From Hofstenia miamia (taxonomy: Eukaryota; Xenacoelomorpha; Acoela; Hofsteniidae): DNA of 28,671 nt. The notes beneath the pieces are model-generated. The model saw nothing but the letters and a program-made list of their open reading frames with translations, made no database searches and had not been told where the DNA came from. How positions within the stretch are numbered: position 1 is the stretch's first letter; every line of letters begins with the position of its first letter. The stretch lies in the NCBI GenBank assembly GCA_900660155.1, contig CABFPE010000623.1:139637-168307 (forward strand). The letters are read 5' to 3'. This document shows, in pieces, positions 12,905 to 23,270 of the stretch. The translations under genes and the position numbers were made by a program.

Positions 12905-13831
12905 ATGCCAGGAGTGCGTGAAGATGTAAGTGGTCAGACCACCGGTATTGATCTACTCAATCTCCTTGAGAACAAATTCCTTATTGATATGTCCAAAGAA
13001 CTTCAAACTTCTCTAACTCAACGAAATCTACAACGATCATTTGATAATGAAAAGTTCAAAAACCTTATTTCTAATGCTTCTTCTCTTCGTGAAAAAGCAC
13101 GACTTCAGTCCCTTTCATTGCCATATGCCGGTTCTTGGTTAACAGTTGCACCAATAAAGAAACCTGGCCTTCGCCTTCGACCAGAAGAATTTTGCGTTGC
13201 TTCCCGTTATCGTCTAGGATTACAGTTATTTGCAACTGAACGCAAATGCCAATTCTGTTCTTCTGGTGTTCAGGATATATGGGGTGATCACGCAGTCTCT
13301 TGCAATGGTAATGGTGATAGGATTAGTAGACATGATCGTTTACGTGACCGCATATATTCTATTTGTAGTTCTGCAGGATTGTCACCAGCATGTGAAAAAA
13401 AGGGTTTAATATCAAATAGTCTATCCCGCCCTGGCGATATTTTCCTTCCTTCGTGGCTTGGCGGCCAACCTGCTGCCCTAGATGTCACTATAACTTCTTC
13501 GTTGCAACCATCAAATTTACGTCATGCATCTTCAGAAGCAAGTTACAGTATAAGCCAGGCAGAAGAGAGGAAATATCAAACTCATGCAATTTCATGTGAA
13601 AAAGAAGGGATTCTGTTTGTCCCCCTAGCAGCTGAAGTCTTAGGAGGATGGTCAAATACTGCCATTAAAACAATGTCACGCATTTCAAAACTTGAACAAT
13701 GTCGAAGTGCCACTTATACTAGTTTTTCTAACTCGCTGGGTCATATTATGCAAAACTTGTCAGTTACTCTTATAAAAGGCTCTTGCAACATGATGTTGTC
13801 AAGATCCGATTTCTACATTTTTGAAGAATAG
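12905..13831 (+). CDS. LINE C-terminal domain: zinc knuckle plus RLE-like nuclease, 308 codons
   Basis: This is the longest open frame in the window. The first ATG is at 12905; the same frame is open from 12860, but only with a TTG. Residues 65-105 hold the conserved LPYAGSWLT...GLRLRPEEF stretch. C115-x2-C118-x10-H129-x3-C133 forms a zinc-knuckle-like CCHC, followed by RHDRLRDRI. R175-P-G-D178, D193-V-T and a later lysine near 223 resemble a PD-(D/E)XK restriction-like endonuclease. Similar C-termini occur in reverse-transcriptase proteins of several invertebrates and other eukaryotes, where the order zinc knuckle then nuclease recalls R2-type LINEs. No reverse transcriptase precedes it, so it is 5' truncated or a separate domain. 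It is unbroken and GC-richer than the flanks. Its TAG stop abuts a host exon candidate. Family is likely; activity is unknown. Confidence 0.75.
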   Translation: MPGVREDVSGQTTGIDLLNLLENKFLIDMSKELQTSLTQRNLQRSFDNEKFKNLISNASSLREKARLQSLSLPYAGSWLTVAPIKKPGLRLRPEEFCVASRYRLGLQLFATERKCQFCSSGVQDIWGDHAVSCNGNGDRISRHDRLRDRIYSICSSAGLSPACEKKGLISNSLSRPGDIFLPSWLGGQPAALDVTITSSLQPSNLRHASSEASYSISQAEERKYQTHAISCEKEGILFVPLAAEVLGGWSNTAIKTMSRISKLEQCRSATYTSFSNSLGHIMQNLSVTLIKGSCNMMLSRSDFYIFEE

Positions 13832-13978
13832 CTGCTCCAAGATTTTGATTACCCAATGACTTCAGGCAACACCCAAGAAGGTTTTACTTACATCAGAAAA
13901 CTCAAGAAAAACCGTGCCATGCCGTTTTCTAAAACCAGGAAAGGCGACAGCTCTGTTGAGTTTGCCATCTGTGGGTAT
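13832..13978 (+). CDS. First visible exon of a small unidentified gene
   Basis: Open from a possible acceptor (TTTTTGAAGAATAG, ending at 13831) to a donor zone. The first ATG is at 13856, so this may be the first coding exon, beginning MTSGNTQEGFTYIRKLKKNR and ending in SSVEFAICGY. The residues look like real protein: charged, mixed, with no AT-rich bias. Two donors are possible. GTATGT at 13975 (exon end 13974) leaves phase 2. GTGTGT at 13979 (exon end 13978) leaves phase 0 and joins cleanly to the next exon, so I prefer the latter although GTATGT is the stronger site. I recognise no family. Confidence 0.5.
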
Positions 13979-14229
13979 GTGTGTTATTATCATGAGCATG
14001 TACAGGCACAAAAAACATGTTATACAATCAAAAACTTTTTATAGAAAACAACATTACCAGTTTCTCTTTAAATGATTAAAAATTTTATTATTGTACATTT
14101 ATTTACAAAAGAATATGAAGTGGTGAATTGCAATATTGCTTGCATGCGTGTGCGATGCAAATGGTAGCACATGATCTATTGTGTAATATTGAGATGCTAA
14201 TTTCTGTAGCTATGTTTCCAATGTTTCAG

Positions 14230-14314
14230 GATGTGCGAGACCAATATTTGGTCATGCAGAGACTGGGACTAGATCCGAACCAAGAAAAATACTTCAAGAA
14301 GAGGCCGGAACCAG
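14230..14314 (+). CDS. Internal exon of the small unidentified gene
   Basis: It is bounded by TTTCAG (acceptor, ending at 14229) and GTACCT (donor, starting at 14315). It encodes 28 residues, DVRDQYLVMQRLGLDPNQEK followed by YFKKRPEP, and ends after one base of the next codon (phase 1). The mixed, charged composition in an AT-rich setting and the good borders on both sides support a real exon. The product is unknown; I see no catalytic motif or membrane segment. It is not part of the LINE upstream as far as I can tell. Confidence 0.6.
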
Positions 14315-15326
14315 GTACCTATATGTGCATAACATCAAGAATTCTCACCCTAGTATGTTAGAAATTAAGCATTTAATTTGCTTAAAAATAATACGCTTAA
14401 TATAAATTTTCCCAGTTGCTTTGAAATGCTAAGTTTCAGCCACAATTTTTTTTTGGGTATATTTAGGTGCATTTTATATTTTCGTTGGTAATTAAAAAAA
14501 TTCTAAACGTGATATGCGATGCCAAAATTATAGACGCTAATGACTGCCGGGGACAAAATGAACTTTTCGAGACCGAGACTGAGCGGGACCGAGACAAAAA
14601 AACTTTCGGATCGGGACTAGACACAACATGTCCCACACAGCTCTATTTAAGCCCCTTATACAATTTCCACTATTAATTTTTCAAATTCTTTAATGGGTTC
14701 TCAATTTTTTTTAAACACTTAAAACTCACGAACTAATGAAAATGTTTAAAATCTGAAAACACCACAAAATAGAGAATTACATGTATCTCTTTTTTTATTT
14801 TTTACTTAATTTCGCAATCTGACTCTGTTCGTCCAGCCACGCCTGGTATGGAGAAAATTTGATTATTTTATACAAAAATAGAATTTCTCATTGAAAAAAA
14901 TCTTTGCATGTACTTCAGGCAGAAGAATAAGTTTTAACACAAATATTCATCATTGTATGAGCGTGCCGACCAAAAGGTGTGTCAATTTCAAAAAAATTCA
15001 ATATTTCTTAACAGATCTGGATAAAATTCTGTAAACACCCTCTAAAATTAAGTTTTCAATTTAAATATTTAATTTTTATCTGCAAATGCTTAGGCAATTA
15101 ATTTCTTGTATAAAAGAAATTTGCATTTTGTTTACAATGTTTCCTTTTTATAACAACGAATCTAACAGAATTTATGTGACAAAATATTTTAATGCTGTTG
15201 ACTATGAATAATTGAATAGAAGTACAATATTAGTAGGCCTATGTATAAAAGTATAAATTTTCCATTAAGGCAATATAGTAGCTCCTTTGCAATACTTGAT
15301 TGAACAATAACTCATCTTTTTTGCAG

Positions 15327-15337
15327 GTCATGATTAA
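15327..15337 (+). CDS. Candidate short last exon (ending A) of the small gene
   Basis: A strong acceptor (CATCTTTTTTGCAG, ending at 15326) is followed by GTCATGATTAA. Joined in phase 1 to the exon ending at 14314, it adds Gly-His-Asp and a TAA stop (15335-15337), giving a protein ending KKRPEPGHD of about 72 residues if it starts at 13856. The coding part is too short to judge by composition, so the support is the splice site and the phase. Confidence 0.35.
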
Positions 15338-16588
15338 ACTGAGCATTCTTTGGCAACTTAGTGTTAAAAAACTAGGTTAAGGACTTAATATAGATGCGTT
15401 ATTGAACATTCACTAATTTTTTTACAAATTGTCCAAATACACTTACCAGTTACTTCTTTAACTTAGGAAAAATAAACGTTATTTAAAATCATTTGCATTG
15501 GAAAAAATTTGAGTATTCCCGTTTTCAAAATCTTTTGGGTAAATAAATTGCTACTCAGTTGTAAATATTTTTTGAATCTCTACAGATTTGTCTGTGAGAC
15601 AGGAATTCCTTACAGAAAATATACTTTTCTGAATCACAATGCTCCACCACATTCTACAGTGGTAAATTTCATAATTAAAAAAATAATTAAGAAAGACATT
15701 TTAAATGGACAATTCCAGTCACAAATTCACATAGCATTTCCAACCAAAAACTTTTTCTCCATCCCAACAGCAAAAGTTTTATTAATTAGAAAAATCAATA
15801 GCAAAGTATAGTGGATTTAGATGTTTTGAAATATTTTGCTATCGCTTTTTATCAAAATTCACGTCAAACACCATAGATAAGGCCCAATTTGCTATGCGCA
15901 AGAGCGACAGAATTGGTGAAATGCATGTCCAATGAGATATAAAATAATTAAGAAATTTATCATTTGAATAAATTTCACCAAGACTTCTTTGTTGAGGTCA
16001 CCATTTGATATTAGTGAGTATTGAAGAATGAAATAAGAAGTCGAGAGTTCATCTAAGACGGTCACCCGCATAGTAAACTCTTACCTTAACAACACTGCTA
16101 TACATGAAAAATTAATACTCTTTAGTTGCTTAATATCAATTACTTATGCAGTTTTTAGCCTTTCCATATTTATATAATTCGTTCAAAAATTATATTTTAT
16201 TTATTTCAACTATATATTTATGAATTAAAGAATTAAAATACTGAGAGTCACAACAATTTAACTAATTGAACAAACTTCGAAATTTTTTGGAAGAATCAAG
16301 CAAGCATTGCATGTCCCTTAGTTATGATATTTAGTAGGTTACTACAGCCCATATGTATCAGGAAAATCTTTAATTAATGCATAAAATTAGGCTTAAATAT
16401 TTTTTTAAAAAATGCAATGAGTTAGTGAGCAGTTCATATTTACAAAGAATACATTGAAAACATTTTAAGCCAATTAAGTAAATTTTAATAAAATATGAAT
16501 AAAAAATAAAGAATAAAAGAAACTAATCTAATTTTCAAAATTTCACATACTTTATGTATAAAAGACACTGTAAGAAACTTTTAAGCAG
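15338..16588. other. Intronic or 3'-flanking stretch
   Basis: AT-rich, lying between the two candidate last exons of the small gene. A plus-strand frame at 15509-15811 contains a protein-like 25 residues after CTCTACAG, but its reading phase does not fit the neighbouring exons, so I leave it out. Nothing else is supported. Confidence 0.35.
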
Positions 16589-16650
16589 TTTACCAAAATC
16601 CTGGACCACAACCAAACGCGTTTGCGGCGCCTTCATCTTTAATACCCTAA
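16589..16650 (+). CDS. Candidate alternative last exon (ending B) of the small gene
   Basis: Follows the acceptor TTTTAAGCAG (ending at 16588). It starts with two bases of a split codon, exactly the phase left by the exon ending at 14314, and then encodes YQNPGPQPNAFAAPSSLIP before TAA at 16648-16650. The 62 bases form a GC-rich island in very AT-rich sequence, and the proline/alanine-rich reading looks like a real C-terminus. The resulting protein would be about 90 residues. AATAAA lies at 16900-16905. The island is also open on the minus strand with plausible borders, so orientation is not certain. Confidence 0.4.
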
Positions 16651-17269
16651 ATTTCAAAACATTACTATGCACACTACAAAAACATGACAGCATAATTGTC
16701 ATTACTATAATTTTACTATACAAATAGCTTACCGGTAAAACAAATAAGACAAATGTGTGTTTTCAATTTTTAAAATATTTTCTCATTGCATAGCTGAAAA
16801 ATTTACATGATTTGTGGTGAAGCAAAAACAAAAAGCTTACCACAAAAACTTTAAATCGATTTCAAAATATTGAACTTGGCATTTTCTAATGAAATCTTAA
16901 ATAAAATTCCGTTTGAAGTAAGTTATTTGAATATTTATTCAAAACAAACAATTTGATTTTTAATAAGCAGTCAACTAAGTTTTTATCCAATTCATTGAAG
17001 AATTATAAATTTAATAATATGAAATAAGGCTGCAATATTGAGCTTTATTAGAATTTTTCTCGAAAAGAAATTTATTCAAAGAGAGAGATGAAATTTTTCC
17101 CTGAATAAAATATATATTTTATTTAGTTATATTAGAAGTTTCAGTGTGTGAAAGTAAGACTTTAAAAGTATGAAATTGCAATTGATCAAGTTATTCCTTA
17201 AATATAATAAGCGACTTTACAAAAAACTAGGCGCACTCCATTTTCACTAGGTAATCGGCGCGAACAGAT

Positions 17270-17297
17270 ATCACTTAAATTTAAGAATTTAAGTGAT
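17270..17297. repeat. Perfect 12-bp inverted repeat with 4-base loop
   Basis: ATCACTTAAATT and AATTTAAGTGAT are exact reverse complements separated by TAAG. The arms are AT-rich, so chance is possible in this composition. Confidence 0.6.
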
Positions 17298-17508
17298 TGT
17301 AACTTTTGATGTTCTCCTAATGGATGCATTGAAAAAATGAGTGCAAGGACGATATTGGTTTTGCTTAGATGAATATAAGAACACGCAAGAAATGAAATAA
17401 ATGACCAACATGCTTTATACTAGATAATAATTAATAGAATTATACATTTGCGTAAAAAATTAAAATTTTAAAAATAAGTGCTGTGCATTGTACAATAATT
17501 GTCTTTAT

Positions 17509-17609
<101 letters not shown>

Positions 17610-20155
17610 CCTATAAATGATACAAAATAAACTATTTTAAAAGAGGAATAAAACACACATTGTAAGTTAATAGTTTTCTACTAAAATTCTTAATCGTGCT
17701 GCGCATTAAAGAGATGTAATTTGAATTTTTGAATAAAGGAATAAACACACTGGATTGGAAAAGTCTATCAAAATTTTGGTTTATCCGTAGATATAGCCAA
17801 AGAAAATGTATGTATGCACCGCTCCACAATTCAGGTTATAATTGACTTAATGAAAAGAATAACAATGAATATACTTGATGAATTCCTCGTGATCCAAATG
17901 AGTTAATATTAAATTGAATTTCTTTTTTTAAAATAAAAAATTATAGTTTTTGGATTGCATAGGGCAGTAAATCAAAATTTTGAAAAATACGATTTTATTT
18001 AAAAATGAAATTTTTGGGAGAGCCCCATACAATGTATTGTATCAGTTTTACTAAATTGCCAGTTTTAATAAAGTTATTTGTTCATAATTTAATTTTTGGA
18101 AATTATAAGAAATAATATGCAATATTTGGGAATTTCAAACTTCAATTGGAAGACTAATTAATTTTCAAAACTGTGTAAAGACATGTATTTATGTACAGGT
18201 AGTATATAAATAATAAATAAAAAATTTGTTTTCAAAATCGTTAAATAAGTAAAAAATGTTTCAGTTTGACAAAGGCATGCTAAAATCAACTAACAAACAG
18301 ATAATTGCAAAGATTTAATATTAAAACATGTGCTGGATGGGATTCAATAATAGCTGTAGAGTTAAGAAAGCAGGCGAAAATAGCGATCATTAATAATGCA
18401 CTAGAGTTGAATTGAATCCTACCAAAATGCAACTGTTAGAATACACAACTGTTAAGCAAATCTGTGAGATTTTTTCAAGAACCACGAAAAAATATTTCAT
18501 TGTTTTGGATAAATTTACTCTATGAATGTCTAAAATTTATAATAATAATAATAGATTCACAAATTCCGGAAGAAATTTATAGAAAATGGAAAAAACATGA
18601 ATGATAAAAAAACTACTTCATTAAGAGTAATCTTTTAGCATTAAAAAATTTCACTATTATTGTATACGCTAATCAGAAAAATAAATATATTTTAAAAGAA
18701 TTTAGAATTTTTTGTTGTAAATTCTATTTGAAAGCCACGGTTAGAATAAAATCTAGGTACAAAAATTAAAATTCAGGCTTCATGTAGAGCTGCTTTAAAA
18801 AATTATTGCTGAAAAACTTTATCCTGCGAATTCAAGCATTTTGTGTTGCTGATGGTGATTTATTAACTCCGACACATTGCCGCCGCTCGTTCTGCTCCAA
18901 ATACTTTTAAAAGATGCTTATTAAGCTCGATCAAAGTGAAGTAATTTACAAGATCATAACTGCTAATGGATTTTAAACTAAATTTGTACGGTTTTCTTTC
19001 AATTTTGTCATCGATGGTAGGTTTATCTTACCACTCAATTACAATTGAAATTTATCATTGTAAGGTGATGTGCACTCATCAACACTTAGCCCAAATATTT
19101 TTATAAATTTTCTATAGAGTAGCCAAAACCTACAAATGTTTAAGCATACAATGCCTGGCTTGACAAGTGCCTACTTAAATTAACAATTTTATATTTGTTT
19201 ATGTATAGTAAATACACATTTAGGAATTTTTTAGTTTTTACTATATCGTTTTACACTTCTGGTTAAACTCAATTTTGGCCAGATTTATGAAAAATCCTTA
19301 AAAATATTGCACTTATCAAACAAGACCATATTTTATACGAGAATGACATTAGACGTTCTTATCCTTGTAATACGGGTTTCCAATGCCGTTTGGCGCAAAC
19401 CCAGCAATTTAAATAACTTTTGAGGCTTATCTATAAATGTAATTTCGTGGTATTTCATAATTTAGTAATAATTATTTAGTTATTTTAAGCCTTTGTAAAA
19501 TACAAAAAATATAAATTTACTTATTAAGGTTTAATTAAATATTTTTTCTGTAATTCCATTTACTTGCAATTTGATATAACTTAGTTAGAAACTCTATTTT
19601 TGAATATCAAAATAAGTTCCTTTCTTTGATGATAATTCTAATTAAATTTTTTCTTAAATACTTTAAAATCTGATTTTTTTAGAATTTAACGAGATAATTT
19701 GTTCCATAAATCAATACAATAATTTATTGTTGCTAAGGATCTTTAGTAATTTTAATAAAAACATTGAATAAATGGGTTACATTTCGCTTAACTTGAGCAT
19801 CGTCAACTTACAAAAATTAAAGATCATATCACATTAAAGCAAAAGTCTATAGCATAATATTGCATACAAATTCCGCAAATACAAATTGTCAATGAGATTT
19901 GATAAATATATTAAAATTTCAAAATCGCAATTCTCATCAAACCTAATTAAGACTCCGGGGGGTTGGAGGACAATATTAAGAAGTTCAATTAATAATACAA
20001 AATTACCTATTTTAAGTTTTCCTTGAATTTCGATTCTGACTATTAAAATGTTTCAACATTCTTTGGATACAAGGCATTTATTCATTTCAAATTTTAAGTC
20101 TCATATATATAGAAAATTATGATATGCTTCCATACAGTAAATTTATTTAGCTATT

Positions 20156-20435
20156 TGTTGAAAATTGATTTTTCTCGATAGTGTGAATTTGATAACATTA
20201 TCGCAAGCCATAGTCTTGTAATGTTCGCTGTTCGAACACAACATCAATTCACAAGCCAATAGTTTCAAAATTGATTTATGATTTGTAAGTTTGATAATCT
20301 TCAATGTTGAATCTTCCTCTTATTAACAGATTAGAATCGTTTCAATAGTCGAATTATATCCACCTGGATACACAATGTTATATTTCTTTTATAAACATTC
20401 TGAAACGTTCAGTTGGTTAAGATCGAAATTTTCAG
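20156..20435. repeat. 280-bp block, copy 1 (likely assembly duplicate)
   Basis: Begins TGTTGAAAATTGATTTTTCT and ends GATCGAAATTTTCAG, directly followed by an N at 20436. The same 280 bases recur without visible change at 20983-21262. Identity together with N borders points to an unresolved overlap of contigs, not a genomic repeat. Confidence 0.9.
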
Positions 20436-20436
20436 N

Positions 20437-20460
20437 ATATATATATATATATATATATAT
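20437..20460. repeat. (AT)12 microsatellite at a contig edge
   Basis: Twenty-four bases of pure AT immediately after the N at 20436. Such tracts commonly interrupt assemblies and may be why the join is here. Confidence 0.9.
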
Positions 20461-20629
20461 CTAATATTATATTCCCAATTGACCCAATTCAGCGCAAAAA
20501 AACAAGTGGAGCCCCAGATTAACTATACATTATACCACAAATTCGAGCAAATAAAATGATATCAACAACAACTTTTCAATATGATGGCATTGCCCCCTCA
20601 CTTTTCATTATTGCTTTCATATAAGTTTC

Positions 20630-20896
20630 ATGAGAATGTTGATTTTGCATGGATTTGGACTCCTTTTACTCCAGTTTCTCTGGCTATTTCACTTTTTGAG
20701 TATTACTTTTACGGCACTCTTAAAGAAAGTGTTTATCATCAGTTTCAACCCAGTTATTGAAGATTTGAGAGAAAAAATCATGACAGAGATTCAAACAATA
20801 AGAATTGATGAAATTTTGAGAGCTGTAGAAAAATTTACCTCATAGTTGCGAAATTACCTTGTACCAGAATGACTCACATATTCAGCATTTACTGTA
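20630..20896 (+). pseudogene. Tail of a mariner/Tc1-like transposase, decayed
   Basis: Three consecutive stretches in different frames match the C-terminus of this transposase group. First comes a region like the W-P-P-x-S-P-D/FYLWGTLKxxVY block, here FEYYFYGTLKESVYHQ. Then comes IEDLREKIMTEIQTI with a following RAVEKF, like the IEELRxxIxxEI...RV..N segment. Last is NDSHIQHLL before TAG at 20894-20896, like the usual GGHFEHLL terminus. At least two frameshifts separate them, so the copy is dead. The N-terminal DNA-binding part and the first two catalytic acidic residues are absent from the 545-bp block. I found no terminal inverted repeats. Confidence 0.65.
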
Positions 20897-20982
20897 GAAA
20901 TATTATAATTCCTATGTGTATCTGTTGTTATAGAGTATTTTACTTCACTTAAATTGGAAATTCATATTTATTTTTGAAATTN

Positions 20983-21262
20983 TGTTGAAAATTGATTTTT
21001 CTCGATAGTGTGAATTTGATAACATTATCGCAAGCCATAGTCTTGTAATGTTCGCTGTTCGAACACAACATCAATTCACAAGCCAATAGTTTCAAAATTG
21101 ATTTATGATTTGTAAGTTTGATAATCTTCAATGTTGAATCTTCCTCTTATTAACAGATTAGAATCGTTTCAATAGTCGAATTATATCCACCTGGATACAC
21201 AATGTTATATTTCTTTTATAAACATTCTGAAACGTTCAGTTGGTTAAGATCGAAATTTTCAG
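20983..21262. repeat. 280-bp block, copy 2 (likely assembly duplicate)
   Basis: Repeats 20156-20435 base for base as far as I can read, starting directly after the N at 20982. Unlike copy 1 it continues into unique sequence (CTATATTTTTCTCTAG). Confidence 0.9.
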
Positions 21263-21297
21263 CTATATTTTTCTCTAGACTTTTGAAAAAAAGTCGC

Positions 21298-21379
21298 CAG
21301 TGGCGTACCAGCAATATTGAATTAGGGGAGTCACCAGGGGGGAGGATATCTGAGGTGGGGCAGATTGAAATTTCATACA
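21298..21379 (+). repeat. Transposon-end-like GC-rich segment
   Basis: CAGTGGCGTACCAG followed by G-rich sequence resembles the start of many cut-and-paste elements in invertebrate genomes. It is cut off by the N at 21380 and no opposite end is seen. Confidence 0.3.
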
Positions 21380-21380
21380 N

Positions 21381-22829
21381 ATTGCTGTCATTGGCGCTGA
21401 TGCAATCATACAACAATACTATTGTAATTCAATATTACCCATCAATGTGTAAAAGGTGAACATCATGTCAATGAATAATCAAATATGCATGAAGCCAAAC
21501 CTTCTTGCAAAGATGCAGCAAATAGTAATTAGGAAGTATTGACAAAGCACAAATAATTTTTTGGAAAACAACATGACATATAAATTACTAGTTTTTTTTT
21601 CAAATTGCTATGTTATGCATATACACACTGTTACAATTACTAGATGAATTGCTATTTATTATTTTGTTTATAATGCATTTAATGGCATATATTATACTAC
21701 ATCTGTTCTCAAATACTTAACTCTGAAAACACTAAATAAATACCACTATAAGTGCAATTAATGAACCTGTTTTTCTAAAGCTATATTCATTAAATACATT
21801 TAAAATAAGCATTAATGTATTTTACATCCTTTCGCCTATTGGATAAAAAAGATTATATTAGTTATGTTAAACAGTGCACACTCAGGTATTTGTTGACTAG
21901 TTCTTCGGCGCCCATGGATAAAAGAACAAACATTTAGTATAATCAATTACATAGACGTCATTTCTTTGATTGTGATATATTATATGAGTTGGCAGTAAGA
22001 GGCGCACTTAATTGAATAAAAAGTTTTAACCAATTAACATAATGAATGAGTCGATCGCCAGTAAGACAAAAATCATTAAAATATATTGATTTCTGGTGTC
22101 TTTTCTAGATCGTTTCAAATTGGTAATTCACTCAAATATTATTCGAAAACTGACATTGAAAGCCTTCACGAATATCTTAAAACAGTTACTTTTCATTAGC
22201 ATATGTCATATCATAGACAAATAAATAGTAGTATTTAGTTATCTATGGTCATATATATATATATATACATATATATATGTAAAGGGCAACAAGTCTTCCC
22301 GTGGCCATTGTTCTACTGATTAATCTTTTACTAGAAACAAGGTACTAGTTATCACATGAGGATACTACCTTGCTTGGAAGACCTTTCAAAATAGATAGCC
22401 TAGATTAATTCAATTTAAACGATATGGAAAGTCTTTTGAAGTTTACAACTTACGATTCTTACTTTAAAAAATATTGTACATAAGTACGATATTTTTATCA
22501 ACACAGCTTCAAATGAGGTCAATGAAATGGAACTCTCTGATATTGAGGAATTAGTTTAATATTTTATGCGCTATTTTAAAATTTCTGCTGGAAATCTACA
22601 TGGAGTTTAGTGTTTCATGAAATAAATATTCGGAAATAGTTATACATGTATAGAATGGATGGAAAATTCTTGTCACTGAATAGGTCTAATGTATATCAAA
22701 CAAATGGATTTAAAAATTAGTATCTTCAAACAACAACAAGCAATCATTCTCCATATAAAGACCTTATACCCGTCCATGCCCATAGTACTCATAGGAGTAC
22801 TCTGCATTATTTTTGCCAACCTTTTAGAT
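21381..22829. other. Gene-free stretch
   Basis: AT-rich with no supported gene. It holds a TA/CATA microsatellite at 22251-22279 and, at 22322-22375, two imperfectly inverted copies of an ACAAGGTA-type motif. Confidence 0.4.
22251..22279. repeat. (AT)n microsatellite, interrupted
   Basis: About 29 bases of alternating AT with one CAT interruption. Confidence 0.9.
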
Positions 22830-23270
22830 TTGTCTTACTTACAATTCTTGCTTTCAACATTTTTGTCTCGTACTACTGGTATGTCAATCAATTTTCCTTC
22901 CGTTTGGGTTATGAAAATGCCATTTTCTCTCATTTTTAACTCATACTGTCTGCTTACGATGAGGCCTCCCATGCATTCTACTTTGTTATGCATGAATCTG
23001 TGCAACCAGTCACACCCTGTTATTAAATAATCTGCTGTCTCTTACACAGCTGACACTTGTTACTTACATCCGCTCTTCTGACCATGTGTTTCTTCTTCAA
23101 GTTTGTTCTCATTCCCTGTTTATGTACTCTCAATATTAAACTTCGGGCCATATGTTGCTTTTTCTGTGTCAAATTTTTCTGTATTCCTCTAGTATTATTC
23201 ATACATTGTCTTTCTACTTCTATTCTAACCTAGTATGCCATTTCTTTCACACCCTTTGGGTTGCTTTCTA
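22830..23270 (-). pseudogene. R4/NeSL-type LINE remnant (zinc-knuckle region)
   Basis: Read on the minus strand, about 23030-23150 gives ARSLILRVHKQGMRTNLKKK and then NKCQLCKRQQ. This matches the region before the CCHC knuckle of R4/Dong/NeSL-like LINE proteins (typically ALI.AAQ.Q...TN..K then CR.C). In a second frame, 22850-23035 gives HLITGC-like LITGCDWLHRFMHNKVE, which corresponds to the H-x-x-x-x-C half of the knuckle and the RHD/HNKV segment after it. One frameshift and several stops are present, so it is a dead fragment. The nuclease domain is not recognisable. Confidence 0.55.

Noticed and set aside
14520-14640. Possible exon with ETETERDRDKK reading
   Set aside because: It comes from a repetitive GAGACCGAGACTGAG purine run. 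No convincing splice borders or matching phase.
15586-15661. Possible exon FVCETGIPYRKYTFLNHNAPPHSTV after CTCTACAG
   Set aside because: Its only open phase does not join to the exon ending at 14314, and the other phases have stops. It is too short to stand alone.
20156-21262. Genuine tandem or segmental duplication of 280 bp
   Set aside because: Complete identity together with N borders fits an assembly overlap better.
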